A stretch of 11,692 bases of DNA, taken from contig CAUJJQ010000057.1 in assembly GCA_963205285.1 (NCBI GenBank), positions 1 through 11,692 of the forward strand. The letters are read 5' to 3'. Shown piece after piece: positions 5,574 to 11,692 of the stretch (within the stretch, counting starts at the first letter, position 1; every line of letters starts with the position of its first letter). The notes below the pieces were generated by a model. It was not told the origin of the DNA and did no database searches. It saw only the letters and a list, made by a program, of their open reading frames with translations. This DNA comes from Pseudomonadota bacterium. Its GTDB lineage: Bacteria; Pseudomonadota; Alphaproteobacteria; Sphingomonadales; Sphingomonadaceae. Both the position numbers and the translations under genes were made by a program.

Positions 5574-8500
5574 CTAAGTCCGCGCCAAGAGGGTGCGCGC
5601 CTGCCCCGCCAATTGGGCCAACATTGCAGGTGATGGGGCGGGGCTGGTACGTGCGCGTTCCACAAAGGCGTGGAATTGACTGATGCGCGCGGCATTGCGC
5701 GTCAGCCAATCTGCCACCGCCTTTTCGGCATCCCCGCCAAGCCGCGCGATCATTTCGAGCCGCGTCTGCTGGAAATCGCGGGCCAACCCCGCAACCAACA
5801 AGCGTTCCCACGGGTCAGACGGGCTCATCGCGCTCGCTGCGCCCTGCGCCCAGTCGAGACCGGTTGCGCTGCCCAGCTGGATGAAGGCCCGCGTAATCGC
5901 TGCAGGATCAGCTTTCTGATCACGTGCCAGCGCAACGATGCCAACGACTCCGTCCATTTCGCCCAGATGGACGATGCGCTTGGCCAACCCCTTGTCCACA
6001 CCCTCGGCCTCCAGCGTAGCGATTGCCGCTGCCGCCTGCCCCCTACTTTGATCGGCGAGCAATTTGTCGGTCAAGCTGTTCAACGCCGCGACGCCCGGTG
6101 ACAGGTCGGTCACACATTGCGCCAGCGTGCGCGTGGCCACTCCATTGCGGATGAGGTCGGCCATGTGCGCACGCAACCGCTTGGAAACCTCCCCATATAG
6201 GTTGAGGCGGGCAGTCTCGCTGATTTTGGCGGCGTCTATATCCGCCCAGAGCTGCGGCAAATCGAATAATTTTTCTGCGACGACAAAGGTTTCAGCGATG
6301 TCGGCCATGCCGACCCCTTCTTCCTCCGCCAGTTCAAACGGGTGGATTAACCCCATACGGTTGATGACGCGGTTGGCAATTTTCGTGGCGACAATTTCAT
6401 TGCGTAACTGATGCGTCAGAATGACATCGCCATGTGCTTTTACCATCGCATCGGGAAAGGCGGCCAGCAATTCGCCGTCCATCAGGACATCCTTGCCAAG
6501 TGTGCTCGCTTCACAATCCGATTGGATGCCGAGTTTGGCTGTCGACAGGACAACCGCCAGTTCGGGGCGGGTCAGACCCTTTCCGTCCTGCACGCGGCGC
6601 AGCAATTCTTCGTTGCCGGCGATCCCCTCCACCTTGCGGTCGAGCCGTCCCTCCGCCTCAAATTGTTCAATTATGCGCAGGAGCGAAGGGACGACGGTGC
6701 TGCCACCCCCTTGCGCGATGGAAAGGGCGAGTGCCTGCATCCGGTTATCGGCCAGTACAAGGTCGGATACATTGTCGGTCATCCCCTCCAGCAATGTGTT
6801 GCGCGCGTCGGCGCCCAATTTGCCGCTGCGCACCGCGCTGGCGAGACCGATCTTAATATTCACCTCATTGTCCGAACAATCGACGCCGGCCGAATTGTCG
6901 ATAAAGTCGGCGTTGATCCGCCCACCGCCCAATGCAAAGGCGATGCGCGCAGCCTGAGTCACCCCCAAGTTCGCGCCTTCGCCCACCACCTTGGCCCGCA
7001 TCGATTCCGCATCGACGCGGATCCGGTCATTCGCCGGATCGCCTACATCACTGTTCGCTTGCGCGGCTGCTTTGAGGTAGGTGCCGATGCCGCCGAACCA
7101 GACGAGGTCAACCGCGCTGGTCAAAATGGCGCTCATCAAGGCATTGGGTTCGATTTCCGCCTGTTCGATGCCGAGCGCCGCGCGGGCTTCGTTCGACAAT
7201 TTAATCGACTTGGCGCTACGCGGATACACCCCGCCGCCCTTGGAAATCAGGCTGGCATCATAGTCCGCCCAGCTGGAGCGCGGCAGGTCGAACATCCGCT
7301 GCCGTTCCGCAAAGCTTTTGGCTGCATCGGGATTGGGATCGAGAAAGATATGCCGATGGTCAAAGGCGGCAACCAGCCTGATCGCTTTGGACAATAGCAT
7401 GCCGTTGCCGAACACATCGCCGGACATGTCGCCGACGCCGACGACGCGCGTCGCATCCTTTTGAACATCGACCCCCATTTCGAGGAAGTGGCGACGCACC
7501 GACAGCCACGCCCCCTTGGCGGTGATACCCATCACCTTATGGTCATAGCCATGCGAACCGCCGCTGGCAAAGGCATCCCCCAACCAGAAACCGCGTTCTT
7601 CAGCGATGGCGTTGGCAACGTCGGAAAATGTCGCCGTGCCCTTGTCCGCCGCGACGACGAAATAGGGGTCTTCACCGTCGGTGATGACAACGTCTGCCGG
7701 GTGCACCACTTTGCCATCGACCAGATTGTCGGTGATGGTCAGCATCGTGCGGATGAAGATGCGGTAACATTCCTTACCCTCTGCCGCCCATGCGTCACGG
7801 TCCTTGGCGGGGTCGGGCAATTGTTTGGGGTAAAATCCGCCCTTGGCCCCCGTCGGCACGATGACCGCATTTTTTACCCTTTGTGCCTTCATCAGGCCCA
7901 ATATTTCGGTGCGATAGTCATCGCGCCGGTCAGACCAGCGCAACCCGCCGCGCGCAACCGGGCCAGCCCGCAGATGGATACCCTCCACGCGCGGCGAATA
8001 GACGAAAATTTCGCGCCAAGGCAGCGGCTTGGGCAGGCCGGGCACCTTGGCACTGTCAAATTTGAACGCCAGCGCGTCGGCGCTCGATGGTGCAAAGGCG
8101 TTGGTGCGTAGACAGGCTTCGACCACCCCCCACATGCTGCGCAGCACCCGATCCTCATCAATCGCGGCCACCGCATCCAGCCCGGATATTATGGCCGTAC
8201 GTGCAGCCTCTGCCGCCTTGGCATTGGCGGATTTTGGTTCATGCTGTGCGCGGAAAAGCGCAATCAGCGCCTCTGTCACCGCGCCTGAACCGCGCAGGGC
8301 GCTGACAAAGGTCGCCATGCCAAAGGGGGACCCCCCCTGGCGCAAATAACGGAACCAGGCGCGCAGCCAGCCAATTGCGCGGGGCAACAGGCTGGTCTGG
8401 ATGACCAGCGCGTTAAAAGCGTCATTTTCCGCCGAACCGTCAAAAACGGCGGCGATTGCACCTTCGATGATCGTGGTGCGGGCGGCATCGCCATGCAACA

Positions 8501-10244
8501 TAGCCGTATCGATGCCCGCCAGCGTCAGGTCATGGATATGGCCGCCGTCGCCGCCGTCGAGCGACGTCTGCAATTCCTCCAGCACGCCAAAGCCGAAATT
8601 CTCCAATGCTGGCACCAGTTGCGACAGCGACAAGGCGGTGTCGCGCGAATAAACTTTCAGCCGGATGGCGCCTGCATGGTCAGCCGGCGCGTCGGCGCAT
8701 ATACGCACCGAAATCGGCTGTTCGGCATCGAGCGCGGCGAGCCGCAAAATATCACGCGCCGCTTCATCAGCGCTATGGGTCAGTCGATAGGCGGCTGGAA
8801 ACAGCCCAGCATAGCGCGACGCGAGGATGTTGGCACGCCCTTCACCCTGTTCGGAAAGCGCCGCTTCGACCCCCGGCCCCCAGCCACGCACCATAGCCTC
8901 CACTTCGGCGTCCAGCGCGGCTTCGTCGGGTACGCTTGCCCCTTCGCGCAGGTCGATGGTGTAGCGCAGCAATGCCGCGCCCCCTTCTTCCATCGCAATA
9001 TTCCAACTCATCAACTTGCCGCCGGTGCGCGCCAGCAACAATTGTTCGATGGCAACCCGACGTCCGGTTGATACTTCATCGCGCGGCAGCCAGACAAAGA
9101 CGAACAAATGCCGCTGCAAGGGCGCGGTCAGCAGGTGCAGCTTGGGGCGCGGCCGGTCGACGATCGACATGGCGGTCAGCGCCAGCGCCTCTATTTGTGC
9201 GCTGTCTGCCGCCACCGTCAGGTCATGCGGCAGCGCGGTCAGCACATGGGCCAAAGCCTTGCCTGCATGACCCGATGAATCAAATTCAAACTTCGCCAGC
9301 AGTCCGGCCAAAATCGTGCGCAACACCGGCACTTTTTCCGGCGGCGCGGAAAGCGCGGCGCTGGTCCATAAACCTGCATGGATAGACAGCGCGCTGACCC
9401 CGTCCTTGTCATGAACGGGCAGGATGATGAGGTCGATAGGCACCTGCCGGTGCACCCGCGATAACTGATTCGATTTAATCAACAGGGGCACCCGACCGCC
9501 GCGTTCAAACCAATTGAACACCGCCTCCACCGTCGCGGGGGCGAGCAAAACATTGTCGGCATTGCGGCACATGCCCAACGCTTCAGTTTTCTTGCCGTCG
9601 CGCTGCCGCTCAACATGGCCAAGCAGCGTGAAATTGCGATCCAGGAACCAGCGCATCAGCGCCGCCGCCTCCAGATCGGACAGCCGGTCGGCATCATCTT
9701 GCATCACCGCCTGCATTTTCAGCCAATCGGCAACCGCTGCGCGCACATCGGCAAGGACGTTGGCGATTTCGGCACGTAGGCTTTGGCGCACGCGCGCATC
9801 CGCCCGATCCAATTCCATGAAAATCAGCGATTCGCGGCGTTCGCCGCTGACATCCTTGTCGAGAAGGGCGAGCAAATTGCCATCGCCATCGCGGCGCACG
9901 GCAACTACCGGGTGGACGATGCGATGGATCGAAAGTCCCGCCGCGCTGACGGCCCCCGCCACCGAATCGACCAGAAACGGCATGTCATTGTTGACGATGG
10001 CCAGGCGCATCCGACGTTCGCTGCCGTCGCTATGCGTTTCAAGCAGGATGGCCGGGTTGGACGCATCGCGCGTGGCAGCCGCCCGCGCCAGAAATTCGGC
10101 TGCATCTGCCCAGCCATCACCCTCTGCCGCCTCATCGTCGGGTAACGCGCTATCGGCAAGGCGGGACGCAAGATCTTTCAATATTTGGGGGGAAAGGGTC
10201 GACGAACCGGCAATATTTGCGTTGCCCTTGGGTGCTTTGGACAT
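5574..10244 (-). CDS. gdhB: NAD-dependent glutamate dehydrogenase, large (L_180-type)
   Basis: This gene encodes 1,556 residues of the very large NAD-glutamate dehydrogenase family (usually about 1,550-1,650), a cytoplasmic enzyme that oxidatively deaminates glutamate to 2-oxoglutarate and ammonium and is mainly catabolic. The long N-terminal region (about 1-700) contains regulatory ACT-like segments, for example MRLAIVNNDMPFLVDSVAGA (79-98). The catalytic core is clear: GIHLRAGPVARGGLRWSDR (755-773), VIVPTGAKGGFYPKQ (794-808, with Lys801 the likely catalytic lysine), TDGEDPYFVVAADKGTATFS (855-874), GDAFASGGSHGYDHK (889-903) and a nucleotide-binding loop VGVGDMSGDVFGNG (935-948). VGEGANLGVTQAAR (1087-1100) follows, then a helical C-terminal domain. 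The frame is uninterrupted. The start is ATG at 10244 with only a weak purine-rich site (AGAGAG) before it. A PAS-type protein gene lies upstream on the same strand. Characterised relatives are allosterically controlled by amino acids; that is not shown here. Confidence 0.96.
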   Translation of the reverse strand: MSKAPKGNANIAGSSTLSPQILKDLASRLADSALPDDEAAEGDGWADAAEFLARAAATRDASNPAILLETHSDGSERRMRLAIVNNDMPFLVDSVAGAVSAAGLSIHRIVHPVVAVRRDGDGNLLALLDKDVSGERRESLIFMELDRADARVRQSLRAEIANVLADVRAAVADWLKMQAVMQDDADRLSDLEAAALMRWFLDRNFTLLGHVERQRDGKKTEALGMCRNADNVLLAPATVEAVFNWFERGGRVPLLIKSNQLSRVHRQVPIDLIILPVHDKDGVSALSIHAGLWTSAALSAPPEKVPVLRTILAGLLAKFEFDSSGHAGKALAHVLTALPHDLTVAADSAQIEALALTAMSIVDRPRPKLHLLTAPLQRHLFVFVWLPRDEVSTGRRVAIEQLLLARTGGKLMSWNIAMEEGGAALLRYTIDLREGASVPDEAALDAEVEAMVRGWGPGVEAALSEQGEGRANILASRYAGLFPAAYRLTHSADEAARDILRLAALDAEQPISVRICADAPADHAGAIRLKVYSRDTALSLSQLVPALENFGFGVLEELQTSLDGGDGGHIHDLTLAGIDTAMLHGDAARTTIIEGAIAAVFDGSAENDAFNALVIQTSLLPRAIGWLRAWFRYLRQGGSPFGMATFVSALRGSGAVTEALIALFRAQHEPKSANAKAAEAARTAIISGLDAVAAIDEDRVLRSMWGVVEACLRTNAFAPSSADALAFKFDSAKVPGLPKPLPWREIFVYSPRVEGIHLRAGPVARGGLRWSDRRDDYRTEILGLMKAQRVKNAVIVPTGAKGGFYPKQLPDPAKDRDAWAAEGKECYRIFIRTMLTITDNLVDGKVVHPADVVITDGEDPYFVVAADKGTATFSDVANAIAEERGFWLGDAFASGGSHGYDHKVMGITAKGAWLSVRRHFLEMGVDVQKDATRVVGVGDMSGDVFGNGMLLSKAIRLVAAFDHRHIFLDPNPDAAKSFAERQRMFDLPRSSWADYDASLISKGGGVYPRSAKSIKLSNEARAALGIEQAEIEPNALMSAILTSAVDLVWFGGIGTYLKAAAQANSDVGDPANDRIRVDAESMRAKVVGEGANLGVTQAARIAFALGGGRINADFIDNSAGVDCSDNEVNIKIGLASAVRSGKLGADARNTLLEGMTDNVSDLVLADNRMQALALSIAQGGGSTVVPSLLRIIEQFEAEGRLDRKVEGIAGNEELLRRVQDGKGLTRPELAVVLSTAKLGIQSDCEASTLGKDVLMDGELLAAFPDAMVKAHGDVILTHQLRNEIVATKIANRVINRMGLIHPFELAEEEGVGMADIAETFVVAEKLFDLPQLWADIDAAKISETARLNLYGEVSKRLRAHMADLIRNGVATRTLAQCVTDLSPGVAALNSLTDKLLADQSRGQAAAAIATLEAEGVDKGLAKRIVHLGEMDGVVGIVALARDQKADPAAITRAFIQLGSATGLDWAQGAASAMSPSDPWERLLVAGLARDFQQTRLEMIARLGGDAEKAVADWLTRNAARISQFHAFVERARTSPAPSPAMLAQLAGQARTLLART

Positions 10245-10360
10245 GATGCTCTCTATTTTAGGCGTGCATCCACCGCCAAATCGGACGGTGCGCCGCGCCG
10301 CATTGCATCAAGTCCCTATGCGCCCCTAATTGTTATGGCTCAACCCCCAGCAAGGGCTAT

Positions 10361-10377
10361 GCGGCAAAGATTGCCGC
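10361..10377. repeat. Small perfect hairpin between the PAS-type gene and glutamate dehydrogenase
   Basis: GCGGCAA (10361-10367) pairs exactly with TTGCCGC (10371-10377) around a 3-nt loop. It lies 18 bp past the stop of the PAS-type gene, in the 151-bp gap before the glutamate dehydrogenase gene. No T tract follows on the minus strand, so it may only weaken or process a shared transcript. I found no convincing promoter for the dehydrogenase gene in this gap. Confidence 0.4.
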
Positions 10378-10395
10378 CCACCGTAGGTATCGGGG

Positions 10396-11692
10396 TTACC
10401 CGCGTGTTTTGGGCAACGCCTTGGCCGCTTGGCGTAGCGTTGCGGCCTGAGCCTTATCCTCACCATCGATCAGCGCGACGACGTCATGCCGCCCGCTGGC
10501 GGTACGGCGCGCGATAAGGATGACAAATTCGCCGTCACTTTCCACCCACGGCAGATCGACATTGGTTAGTGGCACCGCACGGCGCAATTTGGCGCGCACA
10601 CCCTCCATCCGATCAGGCGGTAGCGACGCATCGGCGCGTTTGGCGGCGCGAATCTGTTTGACCAGCCCTTTGAGGCCACCATCGGCCTTGCTCAGATAAT
10701 CAGCGAGCGCGTCGGGCGCGATGTTTTCGTTTTCGGCATGGCCAAGGACGGCGGCATATTCGGCAAGGCGCGTCTTGTCATATTGCGCGCCGAACACCAG
10801 CTTGACGACCGCAGTCATCGGCGCGCGGTCGGATGCGGTGATGCCGGTTTCGCTCAGCAATTCGGCGTAGTCTTCGGGTTCTTGTGCGGCGGCACGGCCA
10901 AATCCCCAAGCATGGGCGACCGCGTCATATAGCGCGCGGTGGCCGCGCACATGCGCTTGTTCGGCCATGTCGGCACGCGCGCGCGCCTCTGCCAACCAAT
11001 CCGCCATCGACGCAGTTTGGGCATCAAAATCGCTGATGGCGGGTTCGGCATCAACGGTTGCCGACGGCGGATGGTCGATGGGTTCGTCCATCGCATGGAG
11101 CGGCGTGTCGAGCACATAGGGCTCCTCCCCATCAAAGCTGGCGGGCAGCGCAGGGGTCGCATCATCTTCATCGGGGCCGTCTGGGCCGTCTGCCCAGATC
11201 GGCACAGTCGGCCGCATCGACGGCGCAGCCGCAGCAGCAGCGGCCATTTCTTCGCTCAGCGCTTCAGCCAATGCCGGTTCGGCGGCCTGTTTCCAGTTGA
11301 TGACCCCCAATATGAAATCAATCGTATCATCGTCGGATGAAAAGGGCAGCAAAACACCGCGATAAAGGATGGTGGATCCGCGGGCGTTGACGAATTCTGC
11401 TTCAAAGCCGATCGGCGCGCGGTTGGCGATGATCTGCAAATAATGGTCGGTCAGGCGCGACAACAGCGACCCACGCGGTACATCGGCGATATATTGGACA
11501 TTCTCGTCGAGGTCGCATTCATATGCCAGCGCCTCCCCCACAAAGCCGACAGCAGGGTTGTCAATGCCCGATGTGAAATCAAGCAGCACCGAGTTGGGGC
11601 CGAAATCCCCCAAACGGTCGAGGTCGAGCGCATCAATCGCCGGAAAGCAGCGCCCGTCGAGCAGCATGGCCCAATGATTATAGGCGCGCACA
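10396..11692 (-). CDS. PAS-domain protein (PAS_5-like) with uncharacterised C-terminal region, 5' end outside window
   Basis: The frame is open to the right edge. The in-frame GTG at 11691 falls inside the domain, so the real start is taken to lie beyond the window; 431 residues are visible. Residues 1-134 resemble a PAS_5 sensor domain: YNHWAMLLDGRCFPAIDALD at 4-23 matches the usual 'yw..lr.gr..P.r.dld' opening, and the segment ends in FILGVINWK (126-134). A low-complexity Ala/Asp/Pro-rich linker follows (about 140-225). Next comes a helical part (about 227-352) containing VVKLVFGAQYDKTRLAEYA (295-313) and KADGGLKGLVKQIRAAKR (335-352), then a short segment, PWVESDGEFVILIARR (381-396), ending at 431. 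I do not recognise the C-terminal part, and no kinase, GGDEF or DNA-binding motif is evident. Its neighbour on the same strand, 151 bp downstream, is the glutamate dehydrogenase gene, which hints at a regulatory link but does not prove one. Confidence 0.8.
   Translation of the reverse strand, partial: VRAYNHWAMLLDGRCFPAIDALDLDRLGDFGPNSVLLDFTSGIDNPAVGFVGEALAYECDLDENVQYIADVPRGSLLSRLTDHYLQIIANRAPIGFEAEFVNARGSTILYRGVLLPFSSDDDTIDFILGVINWKQAAEPALAEALSEEMAAAAAAAPSMRPTVPIWADGPDGPDEDDATPALPASFDGEEPYVLDTPLHAMDEPIDHPPSATVDAEPAISDFDAQTASMADWLAEARARADMAEQAHVRGHRALYDAVAHAWGFGRAAAQEPEDYAELLSETGITASDRAPMTAVVKLVFGAQYDKTRLAEYAAVLGHAENENIAPDALADYLSKADGGLKGLVKQIRAAKRADASLPPDRMEGVRAKLRRAVPLTNVDLPWVESDGEFVILIARRTASGRHDVVALIDGEDKAQAATLRQAAKALPKTRG

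Noticed and set aside
5574..5600. GGCGCG/CGCGCC pairing at the glutamate dehydrogenase stop as a terminator
   Set aside because: Only six pairs with a 12-nt loop overlapping the stop codon, and no T tract.
5482..5811. N-terminal extension of the four-helix membrane protein into the glutamate dehydrogenase gene
   Set aside because: The extra 110 residues are a shadow of the dehydrogenase C-terminus. ATG at 5481 has its own strong binding site.
6411..7397. Plus-strand open frame (328 codons) inside the glutamate dehydrogenase gene
   Set aside because: It mirrors the highly conserved catalytic region on the opposite strand and has no family motif of its own; it is a shadow frame.
10245..10395. 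tRNA or riboswitch in the gap before glutamate dehydrogenase
   Set aside because: No T-loop sequence or cloverleaf pairing and no recognisable aptamer core; only one small hairpin is present.

Overview
The window looks like chromosomal DNA of an alphaproteobacterium. It is GC-rich and gene-dense, and several protein types in it are typical of sphingomonads: a ~1,550-residue NAD-glutamate dehydrogenase, a PAS_5-like protein, and a small secreted protein with paired cysteines. The order Sphingomonadales is an inference from protein character; no rRNA or other taxonomic marker is present. I see no insertion sequence, prophage, CRISPR array, tRNA or rRNA, so this is core metabolic DNA and not a mobile island.

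Layout, left to right. (1) Positions 1-1228, minus strand: a small secreted protein gene followed 17 bp later by pabB (aminodeoxychorismate synthase component I, folate pathway), which runs off the left edge. (2) Positions 1229-1370: a divergent control region with an 8-bp inverted repeat and a candidate promoter. (3) Positions 1371-4284, plus strand: three overlapping genes for glutaryl-CoA dehydrogenase (gcdH), a GNAT acetyltransferase, and a class III (CaiB/BaiF) CoA-transferase of the glutarate/SUGCT type. The two enzymes together would activate glutarate and convert glutaryl-CoA to crotonyl-CoA, the end of lysine/tryptophan/glutarate breakdown. (4) A perfect 14-bp hairpin at 4342-4375 lies between convergent transcripts. 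(5) Positions 4397-5481, minus strand: two small membrane protein genes (DUF4870-like and possibly DUF4345-like). The 335-bp gap between them holds terminators on both strands. (6) Positions 5574-10244, minus strand: the large NAD-dependent glutamate dehydrogenase. (7) Positions 10396-11692, minus strand: a PAS_5-like protein with an uncharacterised C-terminal region, cut by the right edge.

The main theme is amino-acid catabolism. Glutaryl-CoA dehydrogenase feeds crotonyl-CoA towards acetyl-CoA and electrons to ETF, while glutamate dehydrogenase returns 2-oxoglutarate to the TCA cycle. I found no clearly new multi-gene system. The points most worth following are the acetyltransferase inside the glutarate operon, an orphan plus-strand terminator that may end an undescribed small RNA, and the PAS protein beside the glutamate dehydrogenase gene.
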